64,000 nucleotides of DNA. Source: Rugamonas rubra. GTDB taxonomy: Bacteria; Pseudomonadota; Gammaproteobacteria; Burkholderiales; Burkholderiaceae_D. The DNA is taken from NCBI RefSeq assembly GCF_900114705.1, contig NZ_FOTW01000015.1:1-64000 (forward strand). Direction: 5' to 3'. The position numbers and the translations under genes are program-made. The notes beneath the pieces were generated by a model. The model ran no database searches. It saw only the letters and a program-made list of their open reading frames with translations, and was not told the DNA's origin. Shown here one piece after another: positions 31,223 to 39,719 of this stretch; positions within the stretch are counted from its first letter, which is position 1; each line of letters starts with the position of its first letter.

Positions 31223-32122
31223 TCAGCCGTTGTACAGGTCGCTGGCCTGGTCCAGCCGCCAGTTGCTGCGCGCGATCGTGGCGTTGTAGCGGTCGCCCGC
31301 TTTCAGGCCGCGCAGTTCGATGTTCACCGCCGCTTCGGTGAAGGTCAGGATGCCGTAGTTTTTGCGCGCGGCGCCAAACACCAGGCCCTTGCGCGCCACG
31401 CCGGAACTCACCACCTCGAGCACGCCGCTGTCGTCGTACAGCGCGTTGCGGTGCACGTCGCCCGAGACGATCATCGCCCCTTGCCGGCCCTGCAGCAGGC
31501 CGCGCATGCGCCCGAAGGCGGTCGGATATTGTTCCCAGCTCTCGTCGCCGAAGCGGTGGAAGGTGGTGCTCGATACCACCACGACAAAATTGGCGTGCGA
31601 GGCCGCCAGGCCCTTCTCAAACCAGTCCCATTGCTGCGCGCCGAGGATGGCGTCGCGGTCGTGGGCCGAGGTGGCCGGCTCGGTGCGGTAATAGCGTTCG
31701 TCGAGCAGGAAGATGTCGGCCGGGCCGGCGCTGAGCTTCCGATAGATATTGGCGCCGTCGACGTCGGCGCCGAAGGCGTGGACGAAGGCGGCGCGCGCGG
31801 CGTCGCGCAGCGCCGGCGAGCTGTCGCCGCCGTAGCGGTTGTTGCCGAGGAAGTCGTGGTCGTCGTAGACGGCGAGCAGCTTGGCGTTGCGGTCGCGGAT
31901 GTCGCTCAGCAGGGACTTGAAGTTGGGCTCCGCAAATTGCTTCTTGTACAGGACGTCCAACTCCGCGCGCAGTAGCTCGGGATCGTCGTGATGGTCGTGC
32001 TCCAGATAGATGTTGTCGCCCGCCAGTACCAGAACATCCGGCTTTTCGTTCAGGATTTCCAGCCATACGGGCTGGGGATTGATTTGCTGTAGTTTGGTGC
32101 ACGAGGCGACGGCGATTTTCAT
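31223..32122 (-). CDS. PhoD-like metallophosphatase (alkaline phosphatase D family)
   Basis: The 299-residue protein has PhoD-family metal motifs: an early cysteine in ASCTKLQ, AGDNIYLEHDHHDDP, the YDDHDFLGNNRYGG block, STTFHRFGDESW and SGDVHRNALYD near the end. PhoD enzymes hydrolyse phosphomonoesters and diesters with Fe and Ca. The family is usually Tat-exported, but no twin-arginine or Sec signal is present and the protein starts directly at the core, so it is probably cytoplasmic and shorter than true PhoD. A 12-bp tandem repeat lies 26 bp upstream of the start. It shares no operon with its neighbours. Confidence 0.8.
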   Translation of the reverse strand: MKIAVASCTKLQQINPQPVWLEILNEKPDVLVLAGDNIYLEHDHHDDPELLRAELDVLYKKQFAEPNFKSLLSDIRDRNAKLLAVYDDHDFLGNNRYGGDSSPALRDAARAAFVHAFGADVDGANIYRKLSAGPADIFLLDERYYRTEPATSAHDRDAILGAQQWDWFEKGLAASHANFVVVVSSTTFHRFGDESWEQYPTAFGRMRGLLQGRQGAMIVSGDVHRNALYDDSGVLEVVSSGVARKGLVFGAARKNYGILTFTEAAVNIELRGLKAGDRYNATIARSNWRLDQASDLYNG

Positions 32123-32148
32123 GGCGAGACTCCGGTAGGTAAGTTGCT

Positions 32149-32208
32149 AACTAAGTCGATAACTAAGCCGATAACTAAGTCGATAACTAAGTCGATAACT
32201 AAGTCGAT
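32149..32208. repeat. Five tandem 12-bp repeats upstream of the phosphatase gene
   Basis: The unit AACTAAGTCGAT is repeated five times head to tail (starts at 32149, 32161, 32173, 32185 and 32197), with one C substitution in copy two. It is AT-rich against its surroundings and lies 26 bp upstream of the phosphatase start, so it may overlap that gene's promoter. Copy number may vary between strains. Confidence 0.9.
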
Positions 32209-32377
32209 AAGGCGGAATGCACGAGATGGCGCTCTGGATGGACAGCCAAGCCAGTCCCGGCGGATCGCGCCGCCTTGTAAGACTGGTCCTACGAAACCGC
32301 CTATTCTGTGCCGTTTTGCCGTATGAATTCTCTCGAAATGTCACTTTGACAATAAATTCCCGGTAAAATGAGATCCG

Positions 32378-33868
32378 TCAACGGCGCCGCGTGCGCGCCA
32401 GCAGCAAGGCGGCCAGCCCCAGCAGGAGGCCGGTCCACAGCGGCAAGGAGACCAACTGGCCGCCCCACGGCGTCGCGGTCGACAAGGCCGGCGAGGGCGC
32501 GAACACCGGCACTTGATCGAAATCGCGGAAGCCGTAGCCGCCCAGGCAGGTGGCCGGGCAGGGCGCGCGCTCGTCGCCCAGCGCGGCGCGCTGTATCGCC
32601 TCCTGGAAGTAGTCGCGCAGACGCCGCTGGTGCTGCTGCACCTCGTCCAGAAAGCGCTGGTGGCGCATGCCGTCGTTGCCGGCGAGGCCGGCCAGGATTT
32701 GATAGGTCAAGCTCACCGGGCTAAGCACGACCGCCGCCTCGAACCTGCGCTGGCGCTCCTGTTTGGCGCGCGCGAAGCGTTGTTCGACGCCGGCCATCAC
32801 GCGCTCGAGCTCCTGCGCCCGCTGCAGCCGCGAGACGCTGGACGACACCTTGTCGAGCGCCGTCGCCGGTTTCCAGTCGGGATGGCTGTCGTAGAAGCGC
32901 GCCAAGCTGTCCAGCTTGTTGGCCGCGACTTGGTCGGCGGCGTCGCGCATGGCCTGCACATACAGCTCGCGCTGCGGCACCGGCGCGCCCAGTTGGATCG
33001 CCACGCCCAGCGCGCCGGGCAGCAGAATGGCGAGAACCAGCCAGGCGGCGAAGCCGGCGAAGGCGGCCGTCATGCGGTTGCCGCAGACGGCGCCAATGGC
33101 CACGGCCACCGCCGCCCAGAACATCGAGTACAACAGCAGCACGCCGCCCCAGCTGGCCAGCGCCGCCATGCCGGCAAGGTCGAATTCGACCGCGCCGAGC
33201 AGCAGGGCGGCGCCCACGCAGGCCGTCGTCAACAGCGCCGTGGCGATCAGTGCGCGCGCGAAAACCTGCGCCACCAGCATGCGGCCCAGCCGTATGCCCT
33301 GCAACTGCAGGGAGCGCAGGCGCAGGCTTTCCCGGTCCTGGGTCAGGACGGAGCTGGTCAGGGCCAGCAGTATCAGGGGCCACAGGTAGACGACGAAGAA
33401 CATCAGGTCGAAACGGCCCACCGCCAACAGCGCCGGATGTTCGATCTCGCTGGCGGTGCGCACCGACTCCATCGACTCGGCGCGCACCCGCACGTAGGGC
33501 GGCAGCAGGTCGGCCTGGCCGATGGCCAGCGCGGCGCCGGCAACGGCGGGCTTGGCGGCAAATCCGACGTGTTCGCGGAAGGCGTAGCCGCGCACATCGA
33601 CCGGCGTGCGATGCCACTGCAGCCCGGCGAACTGCGCCGCCGCCGGGTCGGCGAAGTAGCGCCGCGCCAGCGTGCTGGCGTCGGTCCTGGCCTGCGCCTG
33701 CTGGGCGGCGGCGGCGGCCACCGCCTGGCGGCCGTGGCGGTCGAAACGCGCGCCCTCGAACAGCCCGAAGGCGGCGAGCAGGAGCGCGACCACGAGCAGG
33801 GCGGTGGTGCCGCGCTCGCGCAGCTGGCAGCGCAGGTCGTAGGCGACCAGGGTGAAAATTTGTTTCAT
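32378..33868 (-). CDS. ABC-2 exporter permease, DUF3526 type (second subunit)
   Basis: The 496-residue protein has an N-terminal membrane helix (about 22-38), a large extracytoplasmic domain (about 40-175), about five further helices (FFVVYLWPLILLALTSSVLT; ALIATALLTTACVGAALLL; VLLLYSMFWAAVAVAIGAV; FAGFAAWLVLAILLPGALG), another soluble region and a last helix before RTRRR. This layout is that of DUF3526 ABC-2 permeases. It probably pairs with the preceding permease (4-nt ATGA overlap) and the ATPase two genes up to form an exporter or membrane-extraction machine. The start is the ATG at 33868-33866. The substrate is unknown; context is a metal- or metallophore-type receptor. Confidence 0.78.
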   Translation of the reverse strand: MKQIFTLVAYDLRCQLRERGTTALLVVALLLAAFGLFEGARFDRHGRQAVAAAAAQQAQARTDASTLARRYFADPAAAQFAGLQWHRTPVDVRGYAFREHVGFAAKPAVAGAALAIGQADLLPPYVRVRAESMESVRTASEIEHPALLAVGRFDLMFFVVYLWPLILLALTSSVLTQDRESLRLRSLQLQGIRLGRMLVAQVFARALIATALLTTACVGAALLLGAVEFDLAGMAALASWGGVLLLYSMFWAAVAVAIGAVCGNRMTAAFAGFAAWLVLAILLPGALGVAIQLGAPVPQRELYVQAMRDAADQVAANKLDSLARFYDSHPDWKPATALDKVSSSVSRLQRAQELERVMAGVEQRFARAKQERQRRFEAAVVLSPVSLTYQILAGLAGNDGMRHQRFLDEVQQHQRRLRDYFQEAIQRAALGDERAPCPATCLGGYGFRDFDQVPVFAPSPALSTATPWGGQLVSLPLWTGLLLGLAALLLARTRRR

Positions 33869-35361
33869 CGTAGGTTTCCGTTTCGTAGATGGCGCAAGCC
33901 GGCCGCGCACAGCAGCAGGCTGGCGATGAACAGCGTCAGCAAGGGAAGGAGATGGCGTGCCAGCAGGCCGCCCATGTCGAGCGGGTTGAAGCGGAAGCGG
34001 AACGGCGGCACCCGGTCCCATAGCGACCGGTCGCCGTCGTGGCGGACGCCGTCCTGCTCGCGGTGGGCGGCAATGGCCGTGTTCATCACCCTTTGTATGG
34101 TCCGGCGCTGCTGTTCGGCGCCGTGGATGAACTGGACATGCTGTTCCGTGTCGCTGCCGGCAAGCGCGCTGGAGAGGCCGGCCACCGCCACCGCCGGCGA
34201 CAACCAGCCGGCGAGCGCCGCCGCCGCCGACTGCCGGCGCATGGCGTCGAACAGCTGGCCGTAGTGCTGGTCGAAGATGCGGTCGCCATGGTCCTCGCCC
34301 CGTTGCAGGCTGATGCCGGCCCAGTTCACGGGCAAGTCCTTGGCGTCGCGCACGCCGTGTTCGCGCAGCAGCTGCTGCTTGTGGTGTTCGGCCTGTTGCG
34401 GATCGTCGGGTGTGCCCAGCGCGCTGTCGAGGTCGGCGCGGAACCGCTGCATGGTGGGCAGTGGCGCCGCCAGTTGCGCCAGCTCGACCGCCGCGCGCGG
34501 CGCGACCAGCGTGGTGAACGCCCACAGCCCGATCAGCAGCGCCAGGCTGGAACGCAAATTCGGCGCCCATGCCGAGACGGCGGCGATCAACGCGGCCCAG
34601 CTGCCCAGATAGACCATGTAGCCCAGCGCGAACAGGGCGGCGCGCAGGGCGCCGTCGCTGAACGGGCTGCGGCTGTCCAGCGTCCACTCGAGCGCGGCCA
34701 CGGCGACGCAGGCGGGCAGCGCCAGCGTCGCCGCCAGGCAGAGCAGCACCGCGCCGCGCGCCAGCGCCAGGGCGCCGAGCGGCGCGGCGTTGACGCGCAG
34801 GGCCGCCAGCGTGCCGCGCTCGCGTTCGGCGGCGAACATGCCGAAGCCGAGGAAGATCATGGCCATCGGCGCCAGCACTTGCAGCACGAACGCCGGGTGC
34901 AGGCGGAACTGGCGGTTGACGCCGGCTTCGTCGTTGGCCGGCCGGTACACCAACTCGTTCTGCTTGTGCGCCTCCAGCCAGACGCTGGCGCCGACGTAGT
35001 GCTCGATGCCGGGGTCCAGGGCGGCCAGCGCCGACAGGGGTTTGAACACGTACACGCCGTAATGGGCGGCCGCGTGCGGATACTTCTTGCCCTGCTGCGA
35101 CCAGCGCTGTTGCTCCGCCTGCCCCGCCGCGCCGCGCGCGTCCAGCGTGGCGCGCAGCTGCAGCGAGGACGACAGCGCCGCGCAGCAGGCCAGGGCCAGG
35201 CCGACGCCGAGCACCAGCCAGACGCGCCAGTCGCGCCGGCGCTCGCGCCAGTCGGCCTGCCAGGCGCCGGCAAAGGCCAGCAGCCAGCGGCGCCGGCCGC
35301 CGCGCCGCTCAGGCGCGGCGGGCGAGGATGTCAAGGTAGTTGCGTTCGAGTTCGCCTGCAT
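33865..35361 (-). CDS. ABC-2 exporter permease, DUF3526 type (first subunit)
   Basis: The 498-residue protein has the same plan as its neighbour: a basic cytoplasmic N-terminus, helix WRVWLVLGVGLALACCAAL (about 45-63), a soluble loop with PHAAAHYGVYVFKPLSALAALDPGIE, then the helix block VLQVLAPMAMIFLGFGMFAAERERGTLAALRV (the ABC-2 permease EREERGTL coupling region), and a final helix near 470-490. It overlaps the ATPase gene by 53 nt at its start and the next permease by 4 nt. The overlap with the ATPase is unusually long, so the true start may be a little later. Two related permeases imply a heterodimeric transporter. Confidence 0.78.
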   Translation of the reverse strand: MQANSNATTLTSSPAAPERRGGRRRWLLAFAGAWQADWRERRRDWRVWLVLGVGLALACCAALSSSLQLRATLDARGAAGQAEQQRWSQQGKKYPHAAAHYGVYVFKPLSALAALDPGIEHYVGASVWLEAHKQNELVYRPANDEAGVNRQFRLHPAFVLQVLAPMAMIFLGFGMFAAERERGTLAALRVNAAPLGALALARGAVLLCLAATLALPACVAVAALEWTLDSRSPFSDGALRAALFALGYMVYLGSWAALIAAVSAWAPNLRSSLALLIGLWAFTTLVAPRAAVELAQLAAPLPTMQRFRADLDSALGTPDDPQQAEHHKQQLLREHGVRDAKDLPVNWAGISLQRGEDHGDRIFDQHYGQLFDAMRRQSAAAALAGWLSPAVAVAGLSSALAGSDTEQHVQFIHGAEQQRRTIQRVMNTAIAAHREQDGVRHDGDRSLWDRVPPFRFRFNPLDMGGLLARHLLPLLTLFIASLLLCAAGLRHLRNGNLR

Positions 35362-36013
35362 TCAATTCTCCTAGTTTCCATTCGCCGGCCAGTTGGCCGC
35401 CGACCAACATGCCGCAGCGGTCGGCCAGCTCCTGTGCGCGGAACAAATCGTGGGTTGCCATCAGTACGGCGGCGCCGTCGTCGGCCAAGGCGCGCACCAG
35501 GTCGCCGAAGGCGACGCTGGCCTCCGGATCGAGGCCGGAGGTGGGCTCGTCCAACACCAGCACCTTCGCCCCCTTGGCCAGCGCCATCACGATGCCGACT
35601 TTTTGCCGCATGCCTTTCGAGTAGCCGTGGGCCTGGCGGTGCCAGGCGTGCTCGGGCAGGCCGGCGCGCGCCAGCAGCGTCTCGATCTCGCCGCGACCCG
35701 GCCTGATGCCGAGCAGGCGCATGAAGAACTCGACGTTCTCCACCCCGCTGAGGCGCTCGTACAGGGCGACGTTCTCGGCGATGTAGGCGGCGTGTTCGAC
35801 CGCCGCCTGTGCCGGCGGCAGGCGGGAGCCGGCCAGCCGGATGCTGCCGGCGTCCGCCTCGACAAAGCCCAGCAGGCAGGCGATGGTGGTGGATTTGCCG
35901 GCGCCGTTGGGGCCCAGCAGGGCGTAGATTTCACCGCCGTGGACATGCAGGTCGAGCCCGTCGACCACGCTCCTGCCGTCGTAGCGCTTGCCCAGTTTTT
36001 CGATATGGATCAT
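35309..36013 (-). CDS. ABC transporter ATP-binding protein (partner of DUF3526 permeases)
   Basis: The 234-residue ATPase has Walker A GPNGAGKST (about 34-42), a Q-loop replaced by the YIAENVALYERLSG segment, the signature GYSKGMRQKVG, Walker B VLVLDEPTSGLDP and the H-loop ATHDLFRA. It energises the two permeases encoded next, with which it overlaps by 53 nt. It starts 9 nt after the stop of the TonB-dependent receptor, so receptor and transporter are one operon. The ATPase class is that of ABC-2 exporters, not of binding-protein importers, which is unusual beside an outer-membrane uptake receptor. Confidence 0.92.
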   Translation of the reverse strand: MIHIEKLGKRYDGRSVVDGLDLHVHGGEIYALLGPNGAGKSTTIACLLGFVEADAGSIRLAGSRLPPAQAAVEHAAYIAENVALYERLSGVENVEFFMRLLGIRPGRGEIETLLARAGLPEHAWHRQAHGYSKGMRQKVGIVMALAKGAKVLVLDEPTSGLDPEASVAFGDLVRALADDGAAVLMATHDLFRAQELADRCGMLVGGQLAGEWKLGELNAGELERNYLDILARRA

Positions 36014-36022
36014 GCCGGTTCC

Positions 36023-38338
36023 TTAGAAGGCGTAGCGCACTTCGGCAAACAGGGTGCGGCCCGGGTAGGGGTGCAGCTGGAAGGCGCGGTTGTTGTTGAG
36101 GTTGTCGATGCCGAGCGCCAGCTCGGTGCCCTTGACTGGCTTGAGCAGCAGGCGCACGTCGAGCTGGCTCACGCGCGAGACGGCGCCGTACACGTCGGTG
36201 TTGGTGTCGCTGTTGTTGATCTCGTTGAACTGGGCGCCCGAATAGCGGTAGGTGGCGGCGGCGCTCCAACTGTCGGCGGGCGCGTAGAGCAGTGTGGCGG
36301 CCGAGCGGACGCGCGGCACCCGCGACCAGTTCTTTCCCACCGACGGCGGATGGTCCCGGTTCTCCAGGATGGTCGATTTGCTGAAGGCGATGTTCGCCTC
36401 CGCGCTCAGGCCGTGGATGCCGAGGCGGTCGACCTGGCCGACCAACTCCACGCCACGGGTGCGCACGCGGTCGACGTTTTGCACGTTCGTCACGTTGGGG
36501 AAAACGTTCAGGTTCAGCTGGCTCCAAATGGTGTTGCGCACGTCGTCCTGGAACAGCGAGGCGCGCAGGCTGCCCAGCGCGTAGCGTTGCTCGGCCATCA
36601 GCTCGAGGGCGTTGGCGCGCTCCGGTTTCAGGGCCGGATCGTTGACGACGATGCTGCTGCCGACGGCGCTGCCCTGGAAAAGTTCGGCGACGGTGGCGAA
36701 GCGCGTGCCGCGTCCGGCCGAAAGGCGCAGCGTGGTGTCGGCGCCGGCCTCCCAGTTGAGCGAGAGCTTGGGCGACCAGGCCTGTTCGCGCCGGCGCGGA
36801 TAGTTCTGCGCGGCGGCGCCCTGGGCGCGCTGGACGCCGTCGCTGGCCTGCCACGCCTCGCCGCGCAGGCCGAAGGTGGCGTGCCAGCGCGGTGCGAAAC
36901 GCCAGGCGTCCTGGGCGTACAGCGCCAACGTGCGGGTGCGGCCGCCGAGGTATTGGCTTTCCGCGCCGCCGGCCTGGCGCCAGTCCGGCGTGGTCAAGCT
37001 GCGCTGCTTGAGCCGGTAGTCGTCGCCGTGCATGCCGAAGGTGAGGGCGTGCGCGCCGCCGGTCCAGTCTCCGGCGCTTGGCGTGTAGCTGGCTTGCGCG
37101 TCGAGCGAGCGAAAACCGGTGCCGTCGCGGACCACGGCGCTGCCCGGGCCGCCATTGGCGGCCAGCGGATCGGCGCTGCCGGCGTTGCGCTGCACGTCGT
37201 CGAGGATGCGGTAGCTGCTCGCCGACACGCTGCCGTTCCAACCGCTGCGATGGCGGCTCTTCAGCGTCAAGCCGGCCTGGGCGTGGTGCTCGTCGCGGCG
37301 GTACGGGGCGAATCCGGCCGCCGGCAGCACGAAGACATTGGCGCCGTCGCTGACGCGGCCGGACCAGACTGCCGCGCCGGCGGCGTCGCGCAGGAAGGTT
37401 TGGTTGCGCGTCACGCTGTTGTTCTGCCACCAGGCGATGAAGCCTTCGGCGCCCAGGGTCGGGCTGAAGTCGTAGCCGAAGGCGGCCTTCGCCGTGTCTT
37501 GCCGGGTGTGGTCGATGGCGCCGCCGTTGGCACCGAAGATCGCGCGGCGCGTGCCGAACGGTCCGGTATCGTAGACCACGCCGCTGACCGGGGTGGCGGC
37601 CGGGCCGGGCGGCGCCGTGAACACCCCGGCGGCGTTGGCGCTGGCGCTGGCATAGCCCATCGGTTGGCTGGTGGCGTCCTGGTGGTTGAGCATCAATTTG
37701 TACCAGAGGCCGGAGGCGAGCCGGTCGCCGATCAGCGCCGAGGCCTGATAGTTGCGGTAGTGGCCGCTCAGGCCGTATTGGTCGAAGGCCTGGTCCTGCA
37801 TGGCCACTCTGAGCGCGCCGGAGAACGCGGTGGGACGGCTGGTGGTGATGGCGATCGTGGTGCCGATGGCATTGCCGGGGTAGAGCGCGGAGAAGGGGCC
37901 GTACAACACATCGACCCGGCTGATCTCCTCCGGCGCGAGCATGTTCCAACGCGGCGCGTCGAAGCGGCCGAGGAAGTTCGACAAGAGGTAGCCGTCCATG
38001 CTGACCAGGGCGCGCGGCGCCTGCGTGGTGGAGAAGCTGCGGCCGCCGACCAGGGCGTTGCGGTCGCCGCTGTAGCGCTTGCGAATGGTCATGCTGGGCA
38101 GGTTGCGCAGGGCATCCTCCGGGTTGAAGATGTTCTGCTGCTGGCGCAGCTCTTCCTGGGTTTTGCCCACGCTGGTGGTCGGCAGGTTGGGGTCGAGCGG
38201 GCTGCGGCTGCTGTGGATGGTGATGGTTTGCAGCGCTGCTGCTGCGGCGGCGGCGGCGGGGTCGTCGGCGTAGGCGTGGCCGCCGGTGGCGAGGGCGAGG
38301 GTTATTGCGGCGGCCATTGGCCGGGTGGTGGTTTTCAT
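36023..38338 (-). CDS. TonB-dependent receptor, metal- or metallophore-type, heading an ABC operon
   Basis: The 771-residue precursor has a signal peptide (cleavage near AYA-DD). The plug domain includes LQTITIHSSRSPLDPNLPTTSVGKTQEELRQQ, LRNLPSMTIRKRYSGDRNALVGGRSF, LVSMDGYLLSN and EEISRVDVLYGPFSALYPGNAIGTTI. The barrel ends LFAEVRYAF with a C-terminal Phe. The start is the ATG at 38338-38336, where the signal peptide begins; an upstream frame to 38494 is not family-like. The gene heads an operon with an ABC ATPase and two DUF3526 permeases, and two strong dyads lie 130-195 bp upstream. Substrate unknown: a transition metal, metallophore or peptide is plausible. Confidence 0.88.
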   Translation of the reverse strand: MKTTTRPMAAAITLALATGGHAYADDPAAAAAAAALQTITIHSSRSPLDPNLPTTSVGKTQEELRQQQNIFNPEDALRNLPSMTIRKRYSGDRNALVGGRSFSTTQAPRALVSMDGYLLSNFLGRFDAPRWNMLAPEEISRVDVLYGPFSALYPGNAIGTTIAITTSRPTAFSGALRVAMQDQAFDQYGLSGHYRNYQASALIGDRLASGLWYKLMLNHQDATSQPMGYASASANAAGVFTAPPGPAATPVSGVVYDTGPFGTRRAIFGANGGAIDHTRQDTAKAAFGYDFSPTLGAEGFIAWWQNNSVTRNQTFLRDAAGAAVWSGRVSDGANVFVLPAAGFAPYRRDEHHAQAGLTLKSRHRSGWNGSVSASSYRILDDVQRNAGSADPLAANGGPGSAVVRDGTGFRSLDAQASYTPSAGDWTGGAHALTFGMHGDDYRLKQRSLTTPDWRQAGGAESQYLGGRTRTLALYAQDAWRFAPRWHATFGLRGEAWQASDGVQRAQGAAAQNYPRRREQAWSPKLSLNWEAGADTTLRLSAGRGTRFATVAELFQGSAVGSSIVVNDPALKPERANALELMAEQRYALGSLRASLFQDDVRNTIWSQLNLNVFPNVTNVQNVDRVRTRGVELVGQVDRLGIHGLSAEANIAFSKSTILENRDHPPSVGKNWSRVPRVRSAATLLYAPADSWSAAATYRYSGAQFNEINNSDTNTDVYGAVSRVSQLDVRLLLKPVKGTELALGIDNLNNNRAFQLHPYPGRTLFAEVRYAF

Positions 38339-38472
38339 GTGGGCGAGTGTGCGAGGGCTAAGGGGACAACGGAGACGGGAGGTCCGTGCGCGCTTGCAGG
38401 GAGCGATGCCGCCGGGCCGTCCGCCCGTGGCCAAGTCGGAGAAGGGGACGGGGGGCGGCGCGCAGCGGTCGC

Positions 38473-38493
38473 TAATGCAATTGACTTGCATCA
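38473..38493. promoter_or_regulatory. Dyad operator copy 1 (Nur-box-like) upstream of the receptor/ABC operon
   Basis: TAATGCAA-TTGAC-TTGCATCA is a near-perfect inverted repeat with 6-bp arms and 5-nt centre. It lies 38 bp from a better copy. The arrangement TGCAA-N5-TTGCA equals the 6-5-6 consensus described for Nur, the nickel-responsive Fur-family regulator of Streptomyces. Assignment to a betaproteobacterial regulator is inference. Confidence 0.55.
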
Positions 38494-38509
38494 TAATTCG
38501 ATCCGTTCG

Positions 38510-38532
38510 TTAATGCAATACACTTGCATTAA
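38510..38532. promoter_or_regulatory. Dyad operator copy 2 (Nur-box-like), perfect 9-bp arms
   Basis: TTAATGCAA (38510-38518) and TTGCATTAA (38524-38532) are perfect inverted arms around TACAC. The site lies 172 bp before the receptor start and 58 bp after the end of the YhhJ-like gene. Two copies in series suggest cooperative binding of a dimeric, probably metal-responsive repressor. Confidence 0.65.
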
Positions 38533-38590
38533 AAATGATTGCCGCTCGCTTGGGGAGTCCCTGCGTATTGGCCGGCGCGCCGGACGCGCC

Positions 38591-39718
38591 TCAGGCCATT
38601 TGCGTGATGGTCTTGCGGAAGCGCGCCAGCGACAGGGCGAACAGCGCCGAACCTATCAGCAGCAGCGCGGCGAACGAGGTCCACACCACCGACAGGCCGG
38701 CGCCACGGTAGAGGATGGCCTGGCTCAGCTCGGTGAAGTGGGTGGTCGGCGCCAGCGCCATCACCTGTTGCACCCAGCCGGGCATGCTTTCGCGCGGGGT
38801 GATGCCGCCCGACAGCATCTGCAGCGGCATCATGATGAGGATCATCAGCAGGCCGAACTGCGGCATGCTGCGCGCCAGCGTGGCCATGAAGATGCCCATC
38901 GAGGTGGTGGCGAACAGGTGCAGGGTGGCGCCGAGCAGGAACAGGGCGATCGAGCCGTCGATCGGCACCCGCAGCGCGCCCTGGATCACCACCGCCAGCG
39001 CCACCGAGGCGGCCAGCAGCACCACCAGCGCCATGGCCCACACCTTGGCCAGCATGATCTCCAGCGGCGTGACCGGCATCACCAGCAGGTGCTCGATGGT
39101 GCCGTGCTCGCGTTCGCGGATCAGCGCGGCGCCGGTCAGGATGATCGACAGCATGGTGATGTTGTTGACCAGCTCCATCAGCGAGCCGAACCACGACTGC
39201 TGCAGCGCCGGGTTGAAGCGGGCCCGCGTGGCCAGCTCGACCGGCATGGCCGCCGTGGCGCGGTAGCCGCGGGCGAACTCGTCGACCTCGGCCGTGACGA
39301 TCTGCACGATGGCGCCGTTGCCGGTGAAGGCCTGGCCCATGCGGGTGGCGTCGACGTTCAGCTGCAGCTGCGGGGCGCGGCCGGCCAGCATGTCGCGCTG
39401 GAAGTTGGGCGGGATGTCGAGCACGAAGGTGTAGCGGCCCGAGTCCATGCCCGGGTCCACCTCGGCCAGGCTGATCGGCGTGGGGCGGCCGAACTCGGGC
39501 GGGTAGAAGGCCGCCGCGATGCGCTGCGACAGGGCCGAGCCGTCCTCGTCGACGATGGCGATGGGGGCGTGGTGCAGGGTCTCCGGCATGGCCGTGCCGG
39601 CCACGTAGATGGCCAGGGTGAAGGTGTAGACGATGAGGAAGAGCATGGCCGGGTCGCGCCACAGGCTCCATAGTTCCTTGACGCCGAGGCGGTAGATGTT
39701 GGCCAGGTGGCGCAGCAT
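38591..39718 (-). CDS. ABC-2 permease, YhhJ-like, last gene of the RbbA export operon
   Basis: The 375-residue protein has an N-terminal helix (AMLFLIVYTFTLAIYVAG), a large periplasmic domain (about 50-180), then five helices (LMELVNNITMLSIILTGAALIREREHGTIEHLLVMPV with the ABC-2 EREHGTIE coupling motif; MALVVLLAASVALAVVIQG; FLLGATLHLFATTSMGIFMA; MILIMMPLQMLSGGITP; FAALLLIGSALFALSLARF). It corresponds to YhhJ of the E. coli yhiI-rbbA-yhhJ operon. The start is the ATG at 39718-39716, 1 nt after the RbbA stop. It probably pairs with the permease half of RbbA to export hydrophobic compounds. Confidence 0.87.
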   Translation of the reverse strand: MLRHLANIYRLGVKELWSLWRDPAMLFLIVYTFTLAIYVAGTAMPETLHHAPIAIVDEDGSALSQRIAAAFYPPEFGRPTPISLAEVDPGMDSGRYTFVLDIPPNFQRDMLAGRAPQLQLNVDATRMGQAFTGNGAIVQIVTAEVDEFARGYRATAAMPVELATRARFNPALQQSWFGSLMELVNNITMLSIILTGAALIREREHGTIEHLLVMPVTPLEIMLAKVWAMALVVLLAASVALAVVIQGALRVPIDGSIALFLLGATLHLFATTSMGIFMATLARSMPQFGLLMILIMMPLQMLSGGITPRESMPGWVQQVMALAPTTHFTELSQAILYRGAGLSVVWTSFAALLLIGSALFALSLARFRKTITQMA

Positions 39719-39719
39719 G

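Noticed and set aside
35393..39673. Forward open frame of 1426 codons across the receptor, ATPase and permease genes
   Set aside because: It is the antisense shadow of four well-supported reverse genes in GC-rich DNA; the translation is low-complexity and has no recognisable domains.
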